A stretch of 64,000 nt of DNA from Chlamydomonas reinhardtii (lineage: Eukaryota; Chlorophyta; Chlorophyceae; Chlamydomonadales; Chlamydomonadaceae). The notes beneath the pieces are model-generated. The model saw only the letters and a program-made list of their open reading frames with translations. It did not search any database and was not told the origin of the DNA. The position numbers were made by a program, and so were the translations under genes. The stretch spans positions 2,614,952-2,678,951 of the forward strand of contig NC_057015.1 of NCBI RefSeq assembly GCF_000002595.2. The letters run 5' to 3'. The first letter of the stretch is position 1. Each line of letters opens with the position of its first letter. Below, piece after piece: positions 37,100-50,958 of the stretch.

Positions 37100-38400
37100 A
37101 CCTGTGGTGAATGAAGTGCAGGCGTGGTAGCATAGTAGCGCGGAAGGGGGCTTCTCTGCTGCCGGAAGGGGGCGTACGAAGAAACCCGCTCCGGGCGGCC
37201 GGGCGGTGGTTTTGGCGCCATGGAACCCTGTCGGAGCCGGGCGCGGCAAGCTACGCCGCGCCAGAAAGCTGCAATGTAGAAGCTAAGGTACTAAGGATGC
37301 GAATTACAATTGAAGGGACAGTCCGACAAGCGGGGGCACACCGTACCCACGCCGCGAGGGACCGTCTCCGGCCCAGAGAGAAACACCCACCCCCTGGTTG
37401 ACTGCCGACCTTCATAGCGTTACGCGCATGAGTCGAAGCCAAGCCGAAGCCCGCCAAAGCCCCACCGCCACGTAACACCCCTCATCTCGTTTAGGTCTTT
37501 TGGCGGCAGCACCAACGCAAAACAAGGAACGACAGGCCAGTGGTCTGCCGACAGCCCCATCAAACGCAAGCACCACACAAATATCACGTCCGAAGACGAT
37601 GGCTGGCGTCAGAGACGCGCAATGTCTTGGCCCGAAGGCCCATGTCTGATAGTCTGTGCCGAGGCACAACTGGAACCGGAAGCCAAGCCGAAACACCACC
37701 AAGCCACAGCACACCACAGCCCCTCTCAAAGGGCGCACCACCCCCCATCCGTCCAACCAACGACCCAGGCCGACCCTCCACACAAGCCCCAGCGGCACTC
37801 GGAGACGAGAAGAGCCAACAGTCGCCCGGGCGCCCGGGCAACAGCCGCCCGTGCACACACACCCCAAACCCGGGACTACCCGACTGCGGTCACCACGCGC
37901 CTACCGGTCCGTGAACCGTATGCTGCGAGCTAAAACCCCCAGGGCTAAAATCTGCAGAGCCAGGAAGACCGCAGACAGAGACGACGGCTGACTGGGCGCC
38001 ACGAGGAAAGGCGCCGAGGAGCACACAGGCGAGGCACCGATGCGCCAGCCGTTGCGCCGGGCCAAGGGCGACCACGAGGGCTACCCACTACCTGCAAACA
38101 CAGAAACCACTGACAACACAACACCGAAGAACTCATGCGACCAGCCGCCCGCGGGCCGCCATGGAACTTCGAACCCAAAGCTCGGCGCTGAGCGCCTGTC
38201 TGAACCCCAACCCTGTCTGAACCAATCTGATAAAAGCGCCCGGAGCAGGCGACAAAAATTTGGAAACGAAAGCCAAGGTCGACAACTAAGATGTTGTGCG
38301 CCCCCACGCGAGCCAAGGCTCGCGGGCTAGGGGATGAGCCCTAGAGGCTTGTATAAGGTACTAAGACGGGCGCTTTGGCGGGCCCGGCCGAGCTCGGTCG
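37100..38400 (-). other. Unassigned T/G-rich tract (minus strand sense)
   Basis: The minus strand is T/G-rich and low in stops over several hundred bases, while the plus strand is rich in CCA/AAC. The word AAGGTACTAAG occurs near both ends (about 37287 and 38356). A phrase translating as LGFRFQ occurs twice on the minus strand. No gene family is recognised. A non-coding part of a mobile element is the most plausible reading, but it is unproven. Confidence 0.3.
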
Positions 38401-38772
38401 CGATGTTTTGTCCCCGCAGCTATTTAGGCCAGGCGCGATTGAAACAACTACAACTTTGCAACGCTACCGATCTGCAACAATTCGGCGTCATTCCGAGAGA
38501 GGTCATGCCGTGACGTCCGGTAGACTCGAATGCGGACGGGTGGAACGACTGGACCCAGCGCTTGACCAATTCCGCCCAATGTCCCTCATAGATACACTCT
38601 ACTGCAAACTGTATGAACTTCATGTCAGTTCTGGGACTATGGATGAACTGAGAGTGTGAATGCTCATGACTATGAAGTCTCAGGGATTATGGCTATGAAG
38701 GGGAGCTCGCAAACGCCGCAGTACCATATTACATGAACCATGTTATTCACTGTACGCACATAATGCCTTAGG

Positions 38773-41700
38773 ATGGAGAAAGAGGTCTCGCTCACGAAGG
38801 GCGCTGTCGGCATCGACAAGCTAGCTTTTCTCACGATGCTGCTGGCCGTGCAGCCGGGCTGGGGCGCGGTGACCGAAGTGCATAACGGGCGGGAGCTCGC
38901 CTTGGCTTTCGCAAACAACAGCGTCACAACCATTCTTATGGCGTCAGATATCCACCTCCTTGAAGCGGATTGGGTGGGGCTTCCGTCCCCCGTCCCCGTC
39001 GTCCTCACCCGGGATATCACTGTGGTTAGCCAGCCTGGACTGAGCTACCTGATTGACTTCAACTACATCTCTCGGAAGGTGAGAGGATCCGTTGAAGGCG
39101 ACCGGGGGCAGGGGTCCCTTGCAAGGGCCCGGGGGTTGAAGCGCTTGCGAACGCGGCTGTGTCTGACCCAAGCGCAGGTGTGATGGTGTCCAGCGCGTGT
39201 ACACCCGTGTTACTGCAATCCCACATCAGAAGCTGAAAGTGCCACATGCCCCGACCGCACGCAGATGCGTCTGGGCAATGGCACGACCTTGCGTTTTATC
39301 AACACCGCCGTAACGCAGAATCGGTTGCGTGTGGTGCTCTCACCCGGGCTAGACCTTCTGGAGCCGTGTCTACCCGGCGAGCGCGCGACATTCATCAACG
39401 AAGGGGGAATCCTACTTGCTGGTGCGTGCGGTGCAAGAGGCACGAGCGGTGTGAGGGACGCAAGGGGCGCGTGGAGCAGAGGCAGGCAGAGATGCGCGCT
39501 CTCCGGAGAACAGGGGGGGGGGCGCCACTTGCACCTGTGCCATTGTTACGGATTGCTGCCCGGCTGTCCCTAACCGCCTGCTGTGCCCGTGCAGATATGT
39601 GTTACCCGCAGCAGTTACGGGTGAGTGCCGGGGCGGGCAAGTTATTAGGGGTTGCAGTGCGGGGGAGGGGAGCAGAGTAAGGGGTCAATCGGCTAGACGC
39701 GTCAATTGCCTTGCCAGCGAAAGAAACACGCTCACCTTCCCGCCCTAACTTACCCAACGTTCATCCTTGAAGAATCAAAACTACCAGGGGCTCACCCGCT
39801 CTCCCAACTACCCCGGGACCAACAAACTGCTGCCGGTGACGCCGCAAACGGGCTGCGTCAACAGCACCAGCGTGCCACGCCCCCAGCAGTGCTACCCGGA
39901 GGTGGGCACGGCACACAGCTGGCTTGCGTGGCTGCACGTGGCTGCACGTGGCTGCATGTGGGCACTGCTGCCAGCACGCCTCGATAGCTCGTCCAACGGC
40001 TCGCCCCGTGCTGTACGGCGCCACAGCATGCCCCGCTCGCCCCCCGCACTTCCCTCGGTTCGCTCCCTGCAGACGGGCATGATCATTGATGTGGCGGTGG
40101 AGGCGACGGAGCTGTCGGCGCTGGGGGGCGCCACCGTGCCGTCAAACTACCTGGTCCGAGTCGGTGAGGGTGGAGGGGCGGAGCGAGTGTGGGCGCTGGG
40201 AGGCGGAGGTTGGAGAGGGCGCAGGGTGGAAGGCGCCTGCATGGTGGTATCCGAGGTTCAGCAAACGTACGTTGGCCCCTTGGGCACCTCTCGCTCCTCC
40301 CCGCTACCGACCCACCGCCTGCGTCCACCCTGCCCCCCGCCCGCCCTGTCCCCACAGTCAACACGTCGCTCGCCTGCCTGAGCTTGCTCAGCAACGACTG
40401 CATCGCGCAGTACACCTTGCCTGGCTGCCGGCAGCTGGTGCTGAACGCGCGCAAGGCGTCGGCAGACGCAGAAGCGCGGGGCGAGGCGCCGCCAGGCGGC
40501 ACGAGCGCCGTCGGCGGCAGCCCCTGGGACCCGCAGGGAACTCCGGCGGATCCAACGGCTGCGCCGCAGGGGCCAGCGGGCGGAGGCGGAGGCGGCGGAG
40601 GCGGCTCGGAGTCCGGCACGCCGTGGTGGCTGCCGGTGGTGGTCGGCGTTCTGGGAGGTGAGGTGGATAGCGAGGCCCTTGAAGGCGCTGGTGCAACACA
40701 CAGACCGGGTCGGTAGAGAGCAATAGTTTGGTCTTACGGTCTACCGCCCGCTTGCCCGCCCGCCCGCCCGCCCGCCCGTCTGCCCCCCAACTTTATCACT
40801 CCGTTCTTCACGTGAACGGCTGCACCCCCCCCCCCAACCTCGCGTGCACCACGCGCAACAGGCGCCGTGGTCATACTGGTGCTGGGCGTTGCCGCGGCCT
40901 ACGTGTGGCGGAGCCGTGCTCGTCGCTCACGGCAGCAACAGCAGCTCAAGGCGGCGCGGGACTCCAGCGTCCATTCGTCAGGGCGCCCCGCCGCCGCCAG
41001 CCCGCAATTGGAGCCTGGCGCCGACCAGCGGCCGTCCCAGGATCAATCCCAGGGAGGAGGCATGTGGCGTTGGCTCAGGAGGGCGCATCAGGGGGCGGGT
41101 GGAAGCAGCGGCCAGCAGCCGCTGGTGCTGGGCAACAGCGGCGGGCCCGGCGGCGATATGGACAGAGACGGCGGGAGGGCCCGAAGCGGCAGCAGCGAAA
41201 AGTGAGTGAGGGATTCCCATCGGGCTTGCACACGGTTCTAACTTGCATATACGAGAGTAATAGGATTGCGCTTGTTTGGCAAACACAACTGTTATCATCG
41301 GCGCGTGCGTGGGTGACCTGACCTCCCTGCTGCGCTGTGCCCGGCAGCAGGGCCGGTGGGCCGGCTGCAGTCGCTGCCGCCAACATGGCCCGATTGCAGC
41401 ACGCCCAGCCAGCAGCGTCAGCCACGGAGCTAAACAACAGCACCAGCACCAGCAGCGGCCCCACGGTCTGCGTCACCATCAACTCCGCAGTTCCCTCATC
41501 AGCGGTATGGGTGCCGGGCGCCGCCACTGTGCCCCGGTCTTTGCTGGAGTCGGATTTACGACAGGCGACGTTCTCAGCTATTTCCAATCTCGCCTATGGT
41601 GATGGCAATGCCGTGGCTAAGGCCGCTTACGAGGCGGCGGGCGCCGCTGCAGGACGGACGGACTCGTCGGGCCTTCTGTCGCCTTTCACGCCTGCCCGCA

Positions 41701-44700
41701 CGGACCTGCAGCGGGTTGAGCTGAGCAGTGGCCGGCAGCGGCAGCAGCAGCCTCCTCGGGATACGAAGGCGGATAGCAACGGCAGTAGTCAGACGACCCG
41801 CCGCCTGAGCCGCGAAGCACGTGAGCAAGGCACCCTGCCTGATGGGGGCAAGGCGGCGGCGGCGCCTGGCAGCGCCGCCGCCGCCACCACTGGCAACAAT
41901 GACGAGCTGAAGCTGCTGCCTGGGGAGCCGCTAGGCCGGGGCGCGTGCGGCAGGTGCGTGTGTGCGTGCGCGCGTGCGTGGGATTCTGGGCGCTTTGGCG
42001 TACGTGAGTCAGGGACTGTCTGTTGCTGGGTTCGGGAAGATGTGTGCTCTAACGTGACCTGCCACGAACGCTGAATGGATGCGTTGCCCGTTGCGTGCAT
42101 GCTCTTTGCGTTGGTTTGGGGCACATTTGGCACAACTACACATCCCATCCCCTTGCGCCTTGCGCCCCTTGTACCCTGCCGCCCGACCTGTGCGCATGTC
42201 GCAATTGCGTCATCTACTTTCTTCCCCCCGCTCCTACTTCCCTCGGTTGTCTTCAGGGTGTATCGTGGGATGTTCCGCGGACAGCTGGTGGCGGTCAAGA
42301 TGCTAGGCCACGTGGGCTTGCTGAACGCCGCACAGCAGCAGCAACAGCTCGTGCCACAGCCGCCGCGAGGCCAGCAGCCGCCACCCCACCAGCAGGCGGG
42401 CTCTGAGGCACCAGCGCAACAGCAGCAGGCAGCAGTAGTGCCGCAGCTGCCGCTGCCGCCTTCCGTGTCGGGCGCGGCACACCCGCAGCACCCCTCCACA
42501 CCGGACATCTGCAGTCCAACCTACATCTCCACCAGCGCAACCGAGCCGCCATGCAGCAGCGGCGCAAACGCCTGCGAGCGCAACGCACTCGGTGAAACAC
42601 CCGGCGAAGGTGGCGACAGCACCCTCACGGGGCCGTCAACGTCCTCATCCGCGGGAGGCAGCAGCGGCGGGCGGCTGGCATCGTTGGCGTTGCAGCGCGC
42701 AGCACTGGGCGCGCGCATGCCCGAGGCCATTGAGGAGGAGGCCCCGGAGGAGGAGGCGGCAGGCAGCGCCGGCGGAGGCGGGGGCGGCGCAGCTGTCGAC
42801 GCCGCCCGCGGCCTGAGCAGTGATGAGGGCTTGGCGGAGTCACGTAATCTGCGGGGCGCCCAGGATTGGTTGCTGGTGATTGGCGACGACGACGGCGGCG
42901 CATATGGCGGTGGTGGTGGTGACGGTCTGGAGGAGCGTGTGTCGCGGGGCGAGCATGGCTCGACTAGCGCTGCCGCATTGGAACCGCTCGCGGACGGTGG
43001 CGGTGGCGGTGGGGTCGGCGCGGGCCCAGCGCAGCAGGGCTCTCCCGCGCGGCATGCGGCGGCCTTGCTACAGCAGCACCGGTCCCAGGAGGAACGCCAG
43101 CCACAGCAGCAGGAGGCGGAGGAGCAGCAGCGGGACGGGGCTGCCCGGAGCAGCTCGAGGGAGGGGCTGATGAGGACGCTGCAACAGGAGGTGGACTGTC
43201 TTGCCAGGTGCAAGCACCCCTGCATCGTCCGCTTGCTGGCTGTGTGCGCGGAGCCGCCGCTGATGGTCATGGTGAGTGCTGCCCTGCCTTCTCACACGTG
43301 TGGCGCCGGCTGCGGCACATGCTGCGATCCGCGAATCGGCATAAGGACAGCTGGACAGGCCAGCACATAACCACGTTCTGCTTGGGGCCCGGCGTACCGT
43401 GCTCGGCGCGGAAGGCCCTGACGTGTTCCTGATTTTCCTGCCTGCTTGCAAGTGAAGCGGCTGTTGCTGCGGCTGAAAACTTGATCTATGCTGCCGGTGT
43501 GTAGGAGCTTATGGACACGAGCCTGGACCGGCTGCAGTATGGGCGAAGAGGCGGGGCCGCTGCCACGTCGCTGCTGCCCCTGTCGCTGGTGCTGCACATC
43601 GGCATTGAGGTGGCGCGTGGCCTGGGTGGGTGTGCGCGCGAGTGTGTGGGGGGAGGGTAGACAGTTCATGGGTGGGCGTGCGCGCGCGTGGGGAGGGTAG
43701 ACAGGTCGTGGGTCTAGCATGTGCTCGTGCACGGCGGGATTTGCGCGGGCAAAGCATGCTGTGGGGTACGGGTGCAGGCTGGGGCGTCGGCCCTCTGACA
43801 TGAGTACGGTAGCCACATGTGTGTGTACTGAATGTGCTTGTACCGTACACACTGTGTGTGCGTGTACACACCGGGTGTGGGTGTGGGTGCCCTTCTGAAC
43901 CTTGGATTGCCCGGCTATGTCACGTGTCCCTGACCCGCAGCGTACATGCACCCGAACCTTGCTCACCGCGACCTCAAGGTCTGTGGTGGTGTGCCCCTTT
44001 GGGTGGACTGTGTGGGGCTGCTGCGCTGTTGACTTGAGTGTTCGCACGCCAGGCTTGTGCTACCGGTAGTGCGGGCAAAGCTGTGCACTTACCCGATTCA
44101 CTTAAACCCGTCCCCATCCTGTTGCCGTGCTGCTCCGGATGGCTGCCGTCCCTCCACACAGCCCGCCAACGTGCTCATCAGCCAGCCCGATAGCGAGCGG
44201 CCCATCGTCAAGATCGCGGACTTTGGGCTGTCGCGGCTGCTGGACACCGCCGTCATCACAAGGAACCCAGACGCGGGAACGGTAGGCGCTCAGCAGGGGC
44301 CAAGAGCGGCTCTGGGCGGTGGTGATGTGCTTGGATGGCGGGTGTGCGTAGTGAGGGCGGGCGGGTGAGGGCGGGTGAGGTGAGGGCTGGCGGTTGAGGT
44401 GGGTCGGCGACGGCAGTGCACATTGCGGTATGCGCAAACTCCTCGCTCGGTTAACGATCAGCGGCTGAATGTCTTCATTGTGTCCCCCCCCCCCCTACCG
44501 CACCCGCGTGGCATGCCCGTCCACGTCCACGCCCTCGCCCTCGCCCTCCCATGCAGCCGCCGTACATGGCACCCGAGTGAGTACCTGGGTGCTGCCGGAC
44601 ATTATTGCGGCCCAGACAGTTGTGGATGTGTGTTTGTGCGTTTGTGTTTGTGGGAAGGGAAGCGACAAGCCGTGTTGCACGGCGCAAGCGCTGCCTGCTG

Positions 44701-45597
44701 CCCGCTGTGTCATCCCCAGCACCCGCCCACCCAACACAACCGCCACCACTGCTTCTCCTTGCAGCTCTTCTGTTTCCTCATGGGATTGGTTCCGAGTTAA
44801 CCACACCACTGCTCCTCCCCCTCCTGCAGGTGCCTGGACCTGGGCAACCGGGTGGCGATCACGCACAAGGTGGACGTGTTTGCTCTGGCCGTCATGCTGG
44901 CGGAGATGCTGGTGGGCCGGCGGCCCTGGCACGGACACAGCATGATGGAGATCGCCACCGCACTGGCGCTGCGCGGCTGCAGGCCCTACGACCTGGAAAG
45001 AGACGTGGCCGCAACCGCGGCTGCGGCTGCGGCTAGTGGTGGTGGTGGTGGTGGTGATGGTGGTGGTGGTGGTGCAGATGGGCGCCTGCCGGTGGGGCAG
45101 GCGGTGCCGGCGCGGGCCCCGGTGAAGCTGCTGCGCCTGATTGATATGATGTGGGAACAGGATCCCGCGCGGCGGCCGGCGGCGGCGGAGGTGGCCAAGA
45201 TGCTCACCGTGATTCGGCAGCAGGTGCGTGCGTGCAAGCGTGGAGGGAGGGAGGGAGGGAGGGAGGGAGGGAGGGAGGGAGGGAGGGAGGGAGGGAGGGA
45301 GGGAGGGAGGGAGGGAGGGAGGGAGGGAGGGAGGGAGGGAGGGAGGGAGGGAGGGAGGTCCGGGGGCATGGTGTGCGGTGTGTCGCTTGACCCTGCTGGA
45401 CCTAGTAGTGCATCCATGTGAAGGGCTGGAAGGCGTGATGCACACACAAGGCAAGGCAGGTGGGACCTATTCTTTCACTGCCTTGCCACTTGTTGCGGCA
45501 CACAAGCGCTAACCGCTATGCACGTTCGCCCGCCGGTTCGCAGTTTGAGCAAGGTCACTTTGCTACCCAAGGCGGCGGCGCTGTGGCGGGGGACTAA
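38773..45597 (+). CDS. Single-pass membrane protein kinase, TKL type
   Basis: Fifteen exons join in phase to 1237 residues: 38773-39078, 39265-39421, 39595-39620, 39773-39901, 40073-40163, 40358-40657, 40862-41201, 41351-41953, 42257-43271, 43505-43625, 43941-43978, 44162-44281, 44557-44576, 44830-45223, 45544-45597. A hydrophobic N-terminus (AFLTMLLAVQPGWG) suggests a signal sequence. An outer region with NGRELALAFANNSVTTILMA follows, then a membrane segment at ~322-352 (WWLPVVVGVLGG, VVILVLGVAAAYVW) and an Arg-rich stop. The kinase core is complete: glycine loop GRGACG (~645-650), VAVK (Lys665), helix-C Glu ~962, HRDLK (~1038-1042), DFG (~1062-1064), APE (~1087-1089). About 285 low-complexity residues lie between the Lys and helix C. 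Exon 13 is only 20 nt. Ligand and substrates are unknown. No TGTAA was found soon after the stop. Confidence 0.87.
45241..45358 (+). repeat. (GGGA)n tetramer array
   Basis: About 29 uninterrupted units in the last intron of the kinase gene. Confidence 0.97.
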
Positions 45598-47990
45598 TAA
45601 AGTAGAGAGCTTGAATGCCTTGAACCTTGGAACTCATCATGGATGCTGAACTGGTAATCAAAACTTTGGTGGACACCAACAACCTACGCGTGCGCGGTAC
45701 ACGTCTTTGTCTTCGGAACACAACGATGGTATAATGGATGCGCTGATCGTTATAACGATATTCAGTTTACTCTTAGCCCGAGGATTGTGTTGGCAGTAAG
45801 TGTCGTACCCTTATCAAAGCTTCAGTAGTTCAGTGTGTTTGTACGGTATGCCAATGTGCAAATTTGTGGCAGGCGGCACCACCATGTATGGGCAATTGAG
45901 GCTGTAGTAGCATATTCTGGTAGGCTTCGTGCCGAGGGTGGATGCTTGGGTGGACGGGAATGGGCAGGCCAAGGGGCACAAATGTGCGGTGTTTGCGACG
46001 CCCCCCTGATGGTCGGCATGTCACATCATAGCTGTGTTGCAGACGGGTGCGGCAGGATTCAGACGTGTTAAGTGGGCAGAATAGAACCGGCGGAATTGGC
46101 AAGGGAGCTTCGCATGCGACGGCACGGAGCACCGTTTGTGAATGAGGCTCCAGCCAACCCGGGCATGTGGGGGTGGCGTGTGTGGGCAAAGGTTTCAAAC
46201 CAGGGGATGCAGGGCGGTTGGCGCGCTGGTCAAGCAAGTGAGGCAGCGGTGTACGGCGGGCTTGTCGTCCAGGTGGCAGGCATGCACTGCCACGGGCAGC
46301 ATGGGTTGCCAGCCGCAAGCAGGGCGTTCGGTTGCTGGCCGCGTTCGACGCAACGGCCGTAGCCCAGGGGATGAGGGGAGCAGTAGCCTGTAGCCTGCAG
46401 GTTGCAAGTAAGCAACCTGGCTCCTCAGCACAGTTGGTGATTGTGTCATTATGTGCGTGCTGCATGCACCAATGGCGGCATGGCAGAGTCAGCCATAATG
46501 GTGTAGGTGGAGCAGCGGAGGGGACTAGGGGAGATGAAGTACACTCACACCCCATCGTCAGAATTTCGTGCCTCAAGAAGTGCTGGCTCTACGGCGCTCC
46601 TTGACTCCGGAAATCAAGTTTCGGGCGGGGTGGCTTATCAACTTTGGGCTGGACGCTGTAGACCCCTGCATGTGCTGACGTGCGACCCAGTACCGTACGG
46701 TAGGTGTGATGTCGGGGTGCGGGTGGGTGGGGGTGCCGGATTTGTCATCCAACTCCAGCAATTCAGCTCGCCACCAGCAAGCAGCCCCAGTGGGCGCTCA
46801 GTTCACGGCCAGCCATCCACAACAGCTTTGATTTGTGGTAAAGCGGTGCTGATAACGGGGCCGGATAATCGTTTGGGAGGATTGCGGTTAGGTGGTGGGC
46901 GATAGGAGCCGGGCCTACCAGCCCAAGGCATAAGAGTAGGCTGTTGGCGCTGCAGGTGCGGCACGCCCTAGAGCCCTAGAGCAGGGCGTCCGTAGTCCGT
47001 ACTAGTGCGTGTTCGCTGGCCTGTGAGCTGCGTCACAAGGTCCCTCGTGTAACCAACGCAGTCTTCACATCCCCGCCATAACCTCACCAACCAGGACCAC
47101 CAGGGCATTAGACCGCCCACGCACAGTTGCACACTATGCACCTCACAATTGGGGTATTAGAAAGGCAAGCTTTTCAGCCAGCCCCCATGCAAGTCACAGA
47201 CTGTGGCCCGACGACGTACAGCACACATTCTGGTCGTCCCACGACCTGCCTGCTGCTGGTACAGCCAGTCAATGTGCGCCTGCCGCCACCCCCGCGCAGG
47301 CGCGGCAGCACGAGCCTATGTCACCCAGTTATGAAGTCGGATGAACACGCCGTTGCTTGCAAAGGGAACATTGTAAGGCCTGCGACAAGTCGCTGGTGAC
47401 CATCGTGGACGCAGACCAGGCGTGAGACCAGGTCGGCCGCAGACCAGGTCGGCCGCCAGCCCCCCCCCCGGACGGTTGACCACACGGAACCCTGCAGTCA
47501 CGCAGAGGAACTCAACCGTGCGTTTGGTGCATCACCGCGTGCATGCTGGACTACGAGCAGCGACTGTGCCTAATGGTCAAGTCGGCCTGCCTCAGGAACC
47601 CCGCACGCTGCAGGATGCTACCCCGCGGGGCCAGCGTACAGTGGGCGAGAGAGGCAGCGAGGGCCCGTGTCGATATCAACGGCAGTTTAGGTGATGTGAT
47701 GGTGTTGCTGGTGTGTACATTTGCGCGCGCAAGAGCGAGACAGACAAGGTTTTAGCTGCGCATGCACTCTGGCAGCCTCCTGCAGGTCATAGCTGACCTA
47801 GTATGTATTTGTTTCAAGTACAGAAACCAGCTGATTTTGCTCCAGATAATTGGAAACGCGAGCTCAAGCCCTGGTAGCATGAGCCGCCCCCATTCTCGCA
47901 CTGCCCGCCCGCGCGGACTTGGGGCGGGCCGTCCCCACCAGTCTCCCTCTTTCTTTTGCCTCGTAGCATCTTTCTAAACCCAGCGCCAAG
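45598..47990. other. Gene-free spacer between kinase and RPS23
   Basis: About 2.4 kb. Several frames exceed 80 codons, including a 248-codon one on the minus strand, but none shows domains, splice structure or composition like the neighbouring genes. A pyrimidine-rich leader (CTCCCTCTTTCTTTTGCC) just before the RPS23 ATG suits a ribosomal-protein gene. Confidence 0.55.
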
Positions 47991-50126
<2,136 letters not shown>

Positions 50127-50170
50127 GGGCGAGGCCGCGTGCGCGAGCAGCGGCTGTCGCCCCCGGCTGC

Positions 50171-50175
50171 TGTAA
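50171..50175 (+). terminator. TGTAA poly(A) signal of RPS23
   Basis: TGTAA 45 nt past the stop, with a second copy at 50263-50267. Confidence 0.75.
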
Positions 50176-50635
50176 CGCGGGTGTGTGTCGGCGCTCTCCT
50201 TCCTCATGCCGGGGTCTCTCTGGGTATGGGCATGGGAACAGCGCCACAGCGCAGCCTGCGCATGTAACAGCAGCAGCTGGGGCGGCTGCTGGCAGCGCAG
50301 CTAGGCGACGTGAGCGTGGATGAGCTACAGCTCGGCGCGCTCGGAGTTCGTAGAGCCGCATTAGGAGACCGCGTGCTCCCGGGCGGGCTGCATAGCACAC
50401 TGCGTGGTACAGCAGCTGGGACAGCGGCGGCGGCAGGCATGGCGTCGCTGTGCGGTGGATGGCACCCCGGGTACTGAGGCAGAAGGCGGGTCAGTTAAAC
50501 GGTGTTTCGGAAGGATAATGAGCCAGCAGTTGTAATTGATATGCTGCTGCGTTATGCAGCCCTGTCGGGCGGTGGTCCGGCCTCGCTGCTCGCGCGCGGT
50601 GTGCAACGCGCTTTGACTGGCTGGGGCAAATCACG

Positions 50636-50640
50636 TTACA
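50636..50640 (-). terminator. TGTAA poly(A) signal of the NFU gene
   Basis: TGTAA on the minus strand, about 320 nt past the NFU stop. The NFU and RPS23 genes converge. Confidence 0.6.
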
Positions 50641-50958
50641 CCAGTTCAATTCAGCACTCCAACTTTGCTTGAAATTCCGCTGAATGAAAGGGCACGTAAC
50701 CACCTCAACCGATCAGCCCATACGGCATACGTAGGGGGTAGGGGCATTCGGCCAATCCCGCCAATCGGCCATGTACATATATACAGCCACACACTCCCGT
50801 CGACGCCCAAACCTTACGTGGAGCTTGCATCCGAACGATCCCTGCGCAACCTTGTCGCACCTATTGCCCCACGCGCGCAATCGACCACACCCACGCCCGC
50901 CGCCGCATTCCCGCTCCGCCGTTGCCTCCATGGACGCCCAGCCCCGCTCCAGCACTCC

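Noticed and set aside
37412-38316. Minus-strand frames of 123 and 151 codons as genes
   Set aside because: Compositionally biased, without introns, domains or a start context; kept only as an unassigned tract.
45228-45454. Gly-Arg-Glu and Pro-Ser-Leu frames over the GGGA array
   Set aside because: Repeat artefacts inside a kinase intron.
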